Made by a program: the position numbers and the translations under genes
Shown here: positions 23,131 to 35,223 of the stretch, in pieces
How positions within the stretch are numbered: position 1 is the first letter of the stretch
Layout: the number at the start of each line of letters is the position of its first letter
Notes under the pieces: model-generated
Seen by the model: the letters and a program-made list of their open reading frames with translations, nothing else
Database searches by the model: none
What the model was told of the DNA's origin: nothing
From: Apricaphanius iberus
Taxonomy: Eukaryota > Chordata > Actinopteri > Cyprinodontiformes > Aphaniidae
Assembly: GCA_028564705.1 (NCBI GenBank)
Contig: JAPXFQ010002904.1
Location: 2,418,001 to 2,482,000, forward strand
Direction of reading: 5' to 3'
DNA: 64,000 nt

Positions 23131-26100
23131 TGGCGATCTCCATGCGACGACTTCCCAAACTCTTATCATGAGTGCCACACCAGAACGGAATGGGCTTTGT
23201 ATCACACGGTAACCCTAAACCATCTCACAATGCCAGTCTCTAACAAAACACACACACTCACAAATTTTCCGCACACAGCTGAGTTTGGTTTAATCACACA
23301 GTTGGGCTGGAGCGTTGGCAGTGGAGTTTATAACTTACTAATTTCTACTTTGGACGATTCCAAACCAAAATACTACGGTGTGAACGCATGTGCAGGCGTG
23401 CTCGATCAACAGGCTTTAAGCAAAGAGGAACCTCGGTTCACATACTTGACATACATTTTTATTGCAACAGGAAGCACTTAGGCCAAATGCTCGCATGTTC
23501 AGAGGTGACTTGTGGTTTTGAAACAGGGCATTCCTTTCCGTTCTCCGGCTGGGAGCTGAGAGAAGAAGGTGGCGGTTGTGGTGGTGGGGGGGACTATTAA
23601 ATGAGGTCATAATTGTTTCCTCTCTCCATTCCTTCACCCCTCACCCCCTTTAAACACAGATAGCCTTTCCCCAGACCTCTCGCCCCACCTCCCTCATTGG
23701 TCCCCTGCATAGCATTTCCTGTTTGGACAGCAACCAGACAGCCTTTATTTAGCCTGTGCTCATTTCTCTAAATTAATACCGCTGAACCCACATCAGTGGC
23801 CAAGACTCTGGTTTTGATAACCTACTAAAAGTCTTTTAAAGGGTATACAATTTGTTCCATGGTGAACAACTGGACAAAGAGTATCATTGGGGAGGAAAGG
23901 GATCACATGTTAGGCATACCCCCCCCCCCCCCCCTTATTGGTTTATCTATACCATATAAATCTTTCTTCCAAACAGACTAACTGATTGACATAAATGCTC
24001 CAAAAGTTCTCTACTGTTTTAAATGTTGAAATAAGTCAGAGAACGCTGTGGGCATAATGAGAATGTCTCTATAATCTTACAGTGACAATTTACACACTAA
24101 AACAAAATGCACTACATTATTGAACTGATTTTATTTCAGTTGGTAATTAAAGTTATCGTCAAAATATAGCATTACCTATTAAATTCAGGTTACGTCCAGC
24201 ATTTACTATTGTTGTACAGAGGATGTTTCAAAAGCCTAAAGAAATTACAGAATAAACAACTGATTAATTTAGTTGCAGTTTTCAAAATCCTATTATACGG
24301 AATGTAATTATTTTTTGGCCATAATGTCTTTTATAAATGACGACAAGTTGATATTAGCTAGTTAATTAACCAGAAAATAACATAACATATTGATTGTTAT
24401 AGTTATAATAAAGCCACCTATAAAATGTTTTTGTTATTCAGATTTTTTTATAGACTGGAGAACATACTTTGAACAATGTTATACAATCGTTAAATTCAGC
24501 TCATTGCACATAATATCCTATTTGGTGTTGCAGCTCTGTCAAAAGGAACACAGGCAGTCCATAAAACTGAAGTATCAAGCTGATTGGTCAGGCTATCTGC
24601 TCTGGTAACTATTCTAAATTTGGCTGCTTAACAGAAAAGCAGAGTGTAGTTTGCCACCTGTGTTTTAAGCTGTGTTGGAGTGCTTTTTTTCCTTCCTCCA
24701 GTTTCCAAGCAGGTGTTTCATTGTGACTGGACAAATTTCCAAAACAGTGAACTTTGTTCATAAGTGAGACAAAGTGTGGGAGTCTTTTTCTAGCTAACTG
24801 TCTGGCAGTGTGCAGCATTAGTTTGGAGACTTCATATTATCTTTTTAGATTTATACATTTGCAAATATGCATTCTGATTAATTACTTCACTGAAGCAAAA
24901 CAAATATATTGCTACTGTTTCTGTACTTTCTTGTGTAGATGGTGAGTTAACAAAGCTCGTCTTGTTTAACTGAATGACAAACTGAGGTAAAACATTTTAG
25001 ATCTGGCCTAATTTGATTGTCTTTAAATCTCTTGGTTATCTTCTTATCTCTTGGTCATTCTTCTTTGGGCTGAAATTAAAATACTTAATCACTGATAAAT
25101 ACATCTCGGACTGCTTGAGTGTCTTCTTTTCCTATAGGTAGAGTAAGAAAAAAAACGGAGTTGATAGCGTGTGTGGGTGTGTGCGTGTGTTCTTTAAGTT
25201 TCCATTCTTATTCAGAAAAACTTTGAAGCTATTTTCAAATAGAATGTTGGTGGTGATCTGTAGAGCTCTGTTATAATGAGGCCTCCTTTAGCCATTATGT
25301 AAAGGTGGCCTCAGCAGGATAGTGCCAATTGTGAATGGTTCTTGAGAGTATTTATGCCACCATACCTGTATCACAGCCAAAAAACAGTATTAATGAGAAA
25401 AAGAGAACAGCAAAGAAAAAGGGGAATTTGAAATAAGTTGTAAAGAATATCATAGGTGGAAAAAAAGGATTTATTGAATTTGACAGGTGAATTACTGCCT
25501 TGCATTCATGAATGACTAACTTCTCTCTTTCATTGTCAGCTTCTCCTATTATTTCCTGTTCCCCTGTAAGACATTCATCTTTGGACACAGATATGAACAT
25601 AAGATTTCTCACAGGCAATCAGTAATTGACCTTGGGGTTTTCTTTTGCCATGCTTCAGTTCCAGTAGTAATTGTACTTCAGTAAATTGTTCAAATAGATA
25701 TAGTTTGAACTTAGTTCAGAAGTTGAGGGAAGATTTTGCCAACAATCAATGCCCCTGACACTTGATTTGTGTTGTGAATCATTATTTTCAATATCTACTT
25801 TTTATTCAGTTGTTTCAAGTATCTGATACAAATACAGTGGCTCTAATGCAAACTCCAAAGACATCAATTGAGGCTGCCTTTTTTTCAGAAACACCCTCTC
25901 TTATTTCACCAGTGCCCTTGCAGCACCATGTATTATCTTCCCACAGGCTTCTGAATTAAAACCTGACACTTTGTTACACATCTTATGCATTTGTTCAGTC
26001 CCCTGGCATACACATTCACTCACACTCAGAGTCCCTAAACCATGACATCCAGGACCATGCTATAATTACAAGGCAGATGAACACATGGCGACAAAGCGGT

Positions 26101-26369
26101 CTCAGGAGGGGATCGCTGTGACAGAGGTAATGATCTCTGGAACAAAAAAGCAGACCTGGGAGAACAGGTTCAAGAGTCCTACACTGGGCCAGACAACACC
26201 ACAGGCATAACCTTGGAGAACTTTCTCAACAGCCAGATGCGCCATTCGTGTCTCCCTGTTTGTGTCTGAGCCTATAGTAGTTTGCTTGTGATTTTGCTCA
26301 AACTCATGAGCACTTGCGTGTGAGCGGGTTGCGTTCAAAGGCAGACGTGTCCTCGGGGGAGGAAAACCC
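23131..26369. other. Non-coding, contains a poly-C run
   Basis: No supported gene. The 119-codon frame 23122-23481 lacks any recognised domain. A run of 16 C lies at 23919-23934. 23690-23830 is a compact mixed-composition block with CTAAATTAATACCG that could be regulatory. Confidence 0.42.
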
Positions 26370-26600
26370 TAGAAATTGGTTATTGTATCACTAAGGCTAT
26401 TTACCTATTTTGGGGATTAACATATTTAATTCCCCCTCTTAATCCCGTTGGAGTTAATGCCCTCGCATTTTCCAATTATCTGACTAAGTGTAACGCAGAG
26501 GGAGTCAGGGCCTCATCTCTTGCCTGTAACTGGGTTTAGCATGCAGGTCGCAGAGCTGTAGCTACAGTTTGTGGTGTCTTCAAAGGCAGGTTGTTTACGC
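26370..26600. promoter_or_regulatory. Candidate conserved regulatory block
   Basis: Contains GGGATTAACATATTTAATTC, CTTAATCCCG (an inverted bicoid/OTX-like GGATTA pair), GGAGTTAATGC and CCAATTATCTGAC in non-repetitive DNA without a frame. Enhancer-like on motif density only. Confidence 0.33.
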
Positions 26601-28289
26601 AATGGTTTAATTGACTTACCGGCTAACTAACTTTGTGTTTGAGTATTTTGTTGTTTCTAACTTTGCTCAAACTGGAAGAAATATGGGCAGATGTAGAAGA
26701 AGGCTTCTTGTATCAATTAGTCTATTTTGCTTATGGAACATAAGTCTGACACAAATGCAGTACATACTGACCACATTAATAGGTACACTTGAAAGTAAAT
26801 TTTTTATATTCCATCCCCCTCTATTTCTTGTGACATAGATTTAGCAAGGTGTCAGAAATATGAAACATTCCTCTGAATTTTTGTCATCAGCACATTCATG
26901 TGTAAAATTCCCATTTCACCACTTTACTAAGGTGCTCTGTTTAAATGACAGGACTGTGACTGTGGAGGTTTTTCATTACAGTAAACTCTTTCTCTTGTTA
27001 AAAAATAACAACAACAAAATCTGTCACCAATGATAACATGATGTTCACATTCACTTAAATCCGCTTTAATTTCTTTTCTGATGCTCAGGTGAATTTCAGC
27101 CAGTCATCTTCACCACATCTACAGTAGATAAATGTGCATTTAGTTTTGGCCATGTGACTGACTGATTTGCTATGTGTCAATGGGCAATAGCATGTTATCC
27201 CTACACATTAGCTGCTGAGTATGTGATCCTGTTATACTTTTTTATGCAATGATTGGGTTTAGAATCTAAAAAGTGCTTGTAAAAGTCCACCTTTCAAAAT
27301 AATATTTTTTTGCCCTCAGTTTAACCTCTGAACTTTAAAGTTCTGAATGCTGGAATAAAACATGTTTCAATACCACTAATTTAGACATTTTTTGCCAAAA
27401 ATCAGTTGCAATGATGCAGATCTATTTAGTCCTGTCTTGCATGTTCTCTATGTAACTCGCCTGTTGGCTTCTGGATAAACACACCAGGCACCCTGGGAAC
27501 CTGCAGAGATTAAAAGGCTACAAAATTAAAGAGATTGTATTAGCCCAGTTTATCCTTTCATGTATCCTTTCATGGGTTCCAGCTTGAACCAATATTTTTC
27601 AATAAAATGAATTTTGCAACTTACCAATACTAATATGTCTAGGAAAAACCTGAGCATGAGGTTCTTTCACGTCATCTGTTTTTTTTGTGTGTTTTTTTTT
27701 AAGACCCTTTCATTTTAAAATATTTTTGAAATAAACACTAATATTTATGCAAATGATCTGTGGAGCCATTTTTCTTGACCAAATTAAGACAGACACCACT
27801 TGGAAAGCATGTAACATTCTTTAAATGCTGGTTGTGGTCAAAATGGAGAACAATCATAAACATGAATTGCAGTGATCAGACATATGATGTTTAGACTTTG
27901 CACACACATGCATACGTCCCGGTACATTTGAAAATCCATTCAAACACAAATCATATTAGCCTGTTCAATGTCCTGAATGAAGAATGATTCATATTAAACT
28001 GCTGTCATCATTTAATGATCTGAAAATGAAGTTTTCTATTTTTCAAACATGTATTTGTAGCTTTTCTTTTTTTGGAATAAGTATATTCAAATATGAATAG
28101 CTTATAGAACAACATTTACTGTATAATATTCATTCTTACACATACAAGCACAATGAATGTGTGGAATGGCTGTGTCAACTGCTTTTGAATAGCTATGACT
28201 GCAATTTTCCCATTCACTGCCTTCTGAGCTTTTTATAAAAAAAGCAGGATATGTAAAAAGCTTAACAGGTTTACAAAGTATGTCCCTTT
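26601..28289. other. Non-coding, nothing recognised
   Basis: AT-rich unique sequence with short A and T runs. The frame at 26611-26838 is hydrophobic and has no family match. Confidence 0.5.
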
Positions 28290-28450
28290 TTCATGTGGCT
28301 TTTAAAGTGGCGAAGAGCACATAATTCATTAATCTAATGATTGCGCAAAGACTGTAGAGAACAAAGTTGTAAACCTTCAAGACTTGTCCTTTTATGCTCG
28401 GCACAGTTGCCATAATCACCATGTGCCAGTTCCTGCATGTCAAGTATAGG
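28290..28450. promoter_or_regulatory. Candidate regulatory block
   Basis: A short non-repetitive block with CATAATTCATTAATCTAATG, GATTGCGCAAAG (C/EBP-like) and CCATAATCACCATG, lacking coding signal. Weak enhancer candidate. Confidence 0.25.
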
Positions 28451-30515
28451 CGGACAGAATGTGCATCTGCCAAGACTGATTAAACTCCTCAAATTCTGTA
28501 TCATTTAGGATCAGTTTTGTTTGAAATATCCAAAGTGAAAAAGAAAATGTCAAGCTTGATCTAAAACATGCTCGCCATGTCTTCAAAGGACTTTCTTTTT
28601 TTTCAACATCTGCAAATCTTGAAAGGAAGTAAAATTTAGACACAGTTTGTCTCAGTCAATGTCAAAAGACTATTCAGCCTCAGAATTGTCGGCCATAAGC
28701 CTTGCATTGTAGACGAAGACATTCACTGTCACGAGTCTTCACTTCACTGGCACCATCTACAAACCCAAGCTCCTGCTAACTAACCATTAATGAATGCATC
28801 AGATTCAAGGATGTGACACGGAGCACCATTACATACCAGCTTTTGGTATGTTAGCGTGATTTTTCTGCATGAATGAATTTGAGTGTGAGCAATGTTTGGT
28901 CCAATTAGATGTGCATGACGGGTTTTGAAATATAATGCTAAATATTTTCAAGCCATGGCTGTTCAGTGACTAACTCTGTGGATTGGTTACTGCTATTGTT
29001 CAGTTTATCATGAAAACACTCACACTCACATACACTGAAAGATTAGGAAAACCAAGATCTTTATTGCTGCCATTTAATTGAAGAAATTCCCATTAAAATA
29101 CTTAGTAAGGTTATAAAATGACTTATTGGCATATTTTTTTTTTCAGATAAAATGACTTTAAAGTCTGTTGACTGACAAGTAAGTTACTAATTCCGTTTCC
29201 TGTTCACTTCATGGACATTGTGGGTCAGGTCTTCGGTTAGACAGCCATCACCCGGCCGGTAAGTGGAGGTGTGCAGCTACCAGAGTTAAACTTCAGTGGG
29301 AGAAAATGAAAAGTTTAGCAGTAATTTACAATAACTTACTTAGGATAAGTTTGTAATATATAAAAAATCTACTTGCTTGTTATTATGGAGAACTTTTGAA
29401 TCATAAAAAAAGATTAAGCACATCTTTGGAACAAGTCTTCCCAGCTGTGAAGTTTAGCTTTTGGTTTCTGCTCTGTGTAAATAATATTCAATGAGTTTAA
29501 ATAATGAGTTTAGATAATGATTCTGTAACCTTACTGCAACTTTAAAAAATTTTTGCTTGTATTTTTTTATTTTTTTATTTTTTTTACAGGTTCCTTTGAA
29601 TATGTTGCTCATAGATGCAGTTTTAGTTAAACAAAATAGATCAATACAAAGGTGAAAAAAGCCCCCCTAATTATGATTTGCTTTGCACTGTGCAGTAGAA
29701 GAAATTGTGGTATTAAAAAAAAAAAGTAAAAAAAATTAAAAAACAACAAACTAAAAACTTTCAGATCCCATTTTCTACAAGGTCTGGTATTCTCTAGTTA
29801 AACACTCTGTAATATATATCTGCAACCAGCAGGTAGCGATAATGAATATTAGCTTTCTCAAAATGTTATAGCAAAAGATCCTGAGAATGGCTAAAGCTGT
29901 GCTTGGCAGAATATTAACAGAAAACGCTGTTAAGATTTTTCTTTTGTCAATCAACTTTTTTGGTTTATATAGGAAGTGTAACGGAAACAGTCAGAGAAAA
30001 AAAACACACAAAAAAATTGTTGTTTTCAACCGTTCCAAATTGAACAGCCAATCTCACTTTTGTTAACTATTCATGGATATTAAGGCTCAACTACTAAAAC
30101 ATTTCAGAACTACTGTTTTTGATAAAGCAACAATGGTATTAAATATGAGTGTGAGTGTCAACAGGGGTGTGTACAATTTATGAGAAGACACTCAGCCAAG
30201 AGACCCTGGACAAATTATCTTCTGCCCTTCCTCATAAAGATCTCTTTATCTTAGGCCAATCCAGCATCTCTCCTCTCCATCAGCACTTGTTGGCGTACAA
30301 GCCACTTCTGATAAAGAAAGACCCCAGTCTTTCCTTTGACAACTTTGCCCCCTCATACTGGATTTGGTGCTGACAATCCAGTCATTATACCATCTTCACC
30401 CTGTCCGCACTCCCCCCTGGATCTCAAGCCAGTTTCCTAACTATCCTCAGTCCTCTTCTTTCACCCCTCCCTTTTTGGTCGGGAACCATGAGCTATATTA
30501 CTTTGACCCCGGCCC
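28451..30515. other. Non-coding, nothing recognised
   Basis: AT-rich DNA with poly-A and poly-T runs near 29568-29586 and 29713-29745. A CTCF-like word, CCAGCAGGTAGCGATA, lies at 29826-29841. No gene supported. Confidence 0.45.
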
Positions 30516-31010
30516 ATCAATCTGCTTCAATTGGATAATGATCTGTAATCACGTTCTTTCAGGGGAGTCTATAAAACGAACCAGGGCCTCAGCACCCCTC
30601 CTGAGAGGGCTCCTTCTGTTCACTCACTCACTCCACCCACCCTGCCCCCACCCATACACACACACATTTGATCCAGGCGCTTCTCTTTTCAGCTTTCATG
30701 CCCCCACTAAATACCCTCGTACATGGGCAACTGCTGCAGCCAGCGGTGGGCCTTGTAAAGGGAGTGGTGGAGGGCGGGGGGGGTGGATGGCTCCGCTGTT
30801 GATTTTTCACGGACTCCGCTCTCCAATGGAAACGGCCTAAGAGGGACAAGGTGGAGCCCAGCAGGAGGGAATGGGGGTACACAGGAGGAGAGAGAGGGGA
30901 AGAAGGGGTGTTTAAAGACAAGGGCAACCCCGCCTCTCACATTAAAGCTGACCCTCCATTAGGTCGTTTTGTACGACAGCCTTGTAATCGATAGAGCCTT
31001 ATAACTTAGC
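30516..31010. other. GC-richer block, possibly regulatory
   Basis: Composition shifts to GC-rich. It starts with TTCAATTGGATAATGATCTG and contains a G-rich tract (30770-30787). Overlapping open frames occur on both strands (158 codons plus-strand 30364-30840; 99 codons minus-strand), but all are P/S/G-rich without domains, so I treat them as composition artefacts. A CTTGTAATCGATAGAGCC word near 30980 is PBX/CUT-like. Confidence 0.3.
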
Positions 31011-31479
31011 ACGAGGAGCAGTGAGAGGTGGGGTGAGATGGTATTAGGGTGAGAGTGGAGGCAGTGGACCCCATGGGTGTTGAGGTAGGGGTAGAGGGAA
31101 TGGGATAAAGAGAGATTAGGATAAGGTTGATGGACAGGGAAAAAGAGGCAATGAATGGAAAAGTAAATGAATGAAGTGGAATGGAAGCCATGAGCTATGC
31201 CTCCTCCCATAATTCCTTGTTGCTAATTTGTGTTTCAGAGGGAAAAAAACAGCCATTCCAAGGTAAAAAAAAGTTAAAAATAAAACTTGACTTTACGATA
31301 AAGATCGCTTGACTAATAATGATTTAGTACCATATTTAATTTTATTTTTCCCTTTCACGTTCTTCTTCAGCTTGTTTGCAGAGGGAAATGACTTAATGTC
31401 TGTTACTGTATGAGATCTTAAGTGGTGTTATCACATGTGGAGATAAGATCTGATGGGGGTGGGGGTGAGGAGGTGAACA
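31011..31479. other. Purine-rich non-coding sequence
   Basis: 31020-31150 is strongly G/A-rich on the plus strand, producing P/S/H-rich shadow frames on the minus strand. A GGGGGTGGGGG tract lies near 31455. No gene. Confidence 0.45.
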
Positions 31480-31800
31480 CAAGGCCTTGTTTTCACAGCA
31501 TATTGCACATTTCCTAGAAAAACTGACCCAGCCCATCACCTCGGTTAACAGTTATCAATTGTTCTATGGCGCTTCCATTGTGACCAGTGGCACGACAAGC
31601 TGCCTTCCCCTCTGCGCAAAACACACACGCACATTTTCGAGCACAGTTGAGGAGGCGAGCGAAGCAGCTTGACCGCAATTTAAAACGGCATCAGTTCAGC
31701 AGGGGCTTTTGTGCCATATCTTCTGCGCTCTTGAATATACATAAAAAGGCTGTGGGGTTTTAAGGGCCACACAATAAATTAATGAATAGAGTATTTTCTC
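31480..31800. promoter_or_regulatory. Candidate conserved regulatory block
   Basis: Non-repetitive, with CGGTTAACAGTTATCAATTG, ACCGCAATTTAAAACGG, TGAATATACATAAAAAGG and CAATAAATTAATGAATAG. Higher CpG than its neighbours and no convincing frame. Enhancer-like by motif content only. Confidence 0.33.
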
Positions 31801-33854
31801 TCTCCCTCCACAGTGGCTCGCTCAATCTATGCGGTAGTGGGGGCCTGTCTTGTATATCATTATTCCCTCCATCCCATTCTTCTGCAGGTTTAGGGCTCTC
31901 ACATGTGGAGCATATGTCTATTGAAAGGGTGGCACCATGCAAGGCAGGCACAGATGGAGTCACACTCCCTGTCAATGGGTGGACAATGAGAAATGGAAAT
32001 CAAAGTTAAAGGGGTGCATCCAGACCCTTTTAGCCTGAACAAAAGCTGCTTGTAGGAGGCTGGGTGTGGGGAAAGATGGGAGGAGAAGGGAGGGTGCGAC
32101 AGGCTGTAGGAACATGGCTAAAAGAGTCCATCCTCAGCTGGCCTCTCAGTCACTCCAGAGGTGATAGAGACGTGCTGACACAGCGTTAGACACCTCAGCC
32201 TTGCTACTGTTGCCCTGGTTGATGCACTGTGCTGAGTGATAATTGAATTCTTGAATTTGTTTTCATTGTCCACACTCAAATCACACTTTCACACTTAAAA
32301 TTGTGTTTCACACTTTAAGGCAGTGAATAAATTGTAAAAATAAATAAATAAATAAATAAATATAAAAAAAGAGTTGTTCTGCTTCACAGAAAGGGGGCCA
32401 GAATACTCTTTAAAAAAGTTGACATCAGTCAAATTATTAATAGAATAAATGCACATCACCTCCTGTTTTATTAATGCCTTTTAAGATTGATTCTTTTATT
32501 CTGCACTCACAGTAAAGGTTTCTGGACTCATTAAAAAGTTCATAAAGTGTTAAAGTTAATTACTTCAATTTGAGGTAAGTCCTAAAATATGTCCAGATTT
32601 TTCATTGTAGATCTTAAATTAATTTACATCACATATGGCAACTTGAACTTCCATTGGTTATTTTTTAAGTTTTAGGTAGCTGCACTCGTAACTTTGTTTC
32701 ATTCTAGGTGTTGTAGGAAATAACTCAAGAGTAAAATGAGGCAGCAAATCTAAAGAATGATAAAGATGACATAATTATACTTGATTTACCAAGGTTACTA
32801 AGTAAACTTGTCCAGCCCCATCTGCATCATGGAGAAAATTAGCATTGCTTTGTTTTTCGACCATCCACAGGAAGGCTATATTGATATTGTAGCCAGGAGA
32901 GAGACGAGCATATCTCTGCTAGTAGAAACTACCTGTTACCAACTCCAAAACTTGGCAGAACGCACTGGGTTCGCTATTTGTGCACATAGCACATCAGCAT
33001 TCAATTTTTGACCAAAGAAAGAGGAGCTGAGGAAGAAATAGTGTAGTTGGAATTTGTCTTGGAGCACCACCAGTGAAGTAAATTAAGTTAGTTAATTATT
33101 TGAAGGCAGCATAAGAGTTGCATTGTTAGTCAATTAATGGTGAGAGGTTTGAATATCACTGATAATAATGAGTTAGACAGGTAATCCTGTCATTTCCCCC
33201 CCACCCACTCTGACAAATTTCAGCCTCTTGTAACAGAAGCACCAGGTCAGTTTTTTAAACATAAAATGACTCAAAAAACATTCATTCATACCAGAGACTA
33301 CACCAAACGCATACAAAAAAAAAAGAAAAAAAACTGAATCAGACCTTTAACAAATCCTAAATTTAACCTGGTGAAACTTGTGGAAACCCTCAATAGTAAA
33401 AACAAAAGCAGCAAGGGCCTGGTACCAGTTTCAAAATGTTCCACGGTCTTAGAGAAGGGGTTGATGCACCAGATTTTGTCTAGCTGGAGCATAAAGTAAT
33501 ACAGAGCTTTTCTCCACCCATCAGTTGCTATACACCTCTATCAGTTGGTTTTAAGAAGCCTACCATGCTTTTCCACTAGACTAATATAAATTTGGGAATA
33601 TTTCCTCTTGTGATAAGTCTGGTCCTATTAGCTTGTTTGTGTTACTTAAAGTCCAGAATTCACTTACAAACTATGTAGTTTTGCTTTGTCATTGTATTAA
33701 AACCAAAAATTTAGATAATGCGTTCCATTGGTTACAAGATAACGTGAAACCAATATATTTTCACTGAATTTTATCATACATTAAAAATCTTTTAGCAGAA
33801 ATGCTTAACACTCACCTAATTTAAATTCTAGGTTGTTTTTCTATGTTTCTGGAA
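31801..33854. other. Non-coding; (AAAT)n at 32338-32362
   Basis: An AAAT tetranucleotide repeat at 32338-32362; otherwise unique AT-rich sequence. The minus-strand frame 33298-33492 includes a poly-F run encoded by an A-rich tract and is not credible as a gene. Confidence 0.45.
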
Positions 33855-33901
33855 GTACATAAAAAGTGCATAGAATTATTTCTATGCACTTTTTTATGTA
33901 C
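33855..33901. repeat. Compact 47-bp hairpin
   Basis: Arms 33855-33875 and 33880-33901 are complementary over 21 bases with one extra T on the right arm; the loop is TTAT. The arms hold GTGCATAGAA and its inverse. The stem is short and almost perfect, unlike a typical animal pri-miRNA, so it is recorded as an inverted repeat. Confidence 0.8.
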
Positions 33902-34249
33902 ATTCTATGATTTCTATTTTTTCACTTCACTTTTCACTTTTGAAACCATTCAAATACTACATGTCTAATCAGATGAGTTTGTTTATCTTTTAGCATTTAT
34001 CTGTGACCATCTTATAGTACATTAAAGCATTTATAGAGGAAGTTAAACAAACTGGAGGAGGAAGTGGTGAGCAGACCACTCCTGTTGTTCTGCTGGATAT
34101 TTGCTTTGAACGTAGCTCTGATGGAACATATAAAACAGTTTGAGCTTTCTTTAAGAGATGGTGATTTCACTGTTGTTAAAAATAACTGCACGATACTTTA
34201 GAAAAGTGTCTGAGTTTTGTGGTTTTAATGTTACACTTACTATACAATG
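33902..34249. other. Non-coding, nothing recognised
   Basis: Unique AT-rich sequence; no gene or repeat signal. Confidence 0.5.
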
Positions 34250-34650
34250 TCTTTCTGAAGTTTTAATATCCTTTGAAGTCTTCCATGTTTTGCCACATTG
34301 CAAACACACATTTCGATGTATTATTTAGTAATTTTATGTAGTCGGTGAAAACACTTTAAGAATTGTGTTGTATAAAAAAATATACATATGATTCCTGAAA
34401 GATTTTTATAAATAGAATTCTTACCCCACCCCCACCTGAGTCAATTCTTTGTAAAATCATCTTTTGCTGCAATTACAGTTGGACATCTGATGGGGTATAT
34501 TTCTCCCGCTTTGTTCATTTTGAGCCCAACATTTTTATCATTCAAAATCGGTCCAACTTGTTTAAATTAAATTAAAAGCATTGGTGAGAAGCAAATCTTT
34601 AGCCCTGACACGTTTTCTTAATTGGATTTAGCTCTGGACTTTCTCATTAT
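34250..34650. mobile_element. Degenerate Tc1-like element relic
   Basis: Contains, in order, CTTTCTGAAG, CACCTGAGTCAATTCTTTGT, ATCTTTTGCTGCAATTACAG and AATTGGATTTAGCTCTGGAC. These words occur in this order in a widespread fish Tc1-like family (recall). Intervening sequence is badly decayed and no inverted end pair or TA flank could be defined. An old, inactive copy. Confidence 0.5.
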
Positions 34651-34856
34651 TTATAAGTCATAATTTTGTACCCACCACTTAAAAGCTTTTTTTTTAACAG
34701 TGCAGGTCTAACATCCACTTATGCTGGACCGTGCCTGTATTCCAGGGGGCAAGGTTGGCAAACACTTTGTGATTTATGGTCCATTATTTAGGCAATTCTT
34801 TAACCATGCAACACATTTTGCCACTGGTTTGTGTTCAAATATTGCATTTGTTGCTA

Positions 34857-35223
34857 GGCTCCGTACATGGCTACAAAACTGTTATTTGTAAATATGAGAC
34901 CTATGTTCATAGCCTACTTTCCTGCAAGAACCCTCAAAAATGTTTGTGTGGCAAGCTAAAAAATTAAGTCATGAGCAGGATTCGAACCACTGCCATACAG
35001 GTGATAATCCTGGATGTTAATCAGTCTGCCAAAACAGCAACTTTCTTCTTTTAAATAGTCAGGGTGCATTATGAGGTGGACAGGGTACCTCACATGGTCA
35101 CACAATTTAATAAACCGAGGAAATATTTTACGAATCCATGCGCACAGTTTAATAAACTGAGGGTAAGAATTTTTACCCCTCAAAAATGATTTCTGGACCT
35201 GACCCCTGCCGGGCTCCGTACAT
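34857..35223 (-). repeat. Candidate retroposed insert with 12-bp direct repeats
   Basis: GGCTCCGTACAT occurs at 34857-34868 and again at 35212-35223, enclosing 343 bp. If it is a target-site duplication, the enclosed DNA was inserted. The insert holds a minus-strand tRNA-like sequence and an imperfect tandem duplication (units starting at 35101 and 35143, both CACA(A/G)TTTAATAAAC-like). No poly-A or simple-repeat tail is visible at either end, so this is a candidate only. Confidence 0.4.
34968..35046 (-). other. tRNA-like sequence (pseudo-tRNA or SINE head)
   Basis: The minus strand contains a perfect polymerase III B box, GGTTCGAATCC, and about 45 bases upstream a weak A box, TGGCAGACTGA. 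Between them CAGG-ATTATCA-CCTG forms an anticodon-like stem-loop with a seven-base loop. The T-stem is broken and the acceptor stem only partly pairs, so it is not a functional tRNA gene. Confidence 0.4.

Noticed and set aside
30364..30840. 158-codon plus-strand frame
   Set aside because: P/S/H/G-rich, overlaps two minus-strand frames in GC-rich DNA, and no recognisable protein family.
33855..33901. A microRNA precursor
   Set aside because: Stem too short and too perfect, with a 4-base loop; recorded as an inverted repeat instead.
34968..35046. A functional tRNA gene on the minus strand
   Set aside because: The B box is perfect but the T-stem and most of the acceptor stem do not pair.
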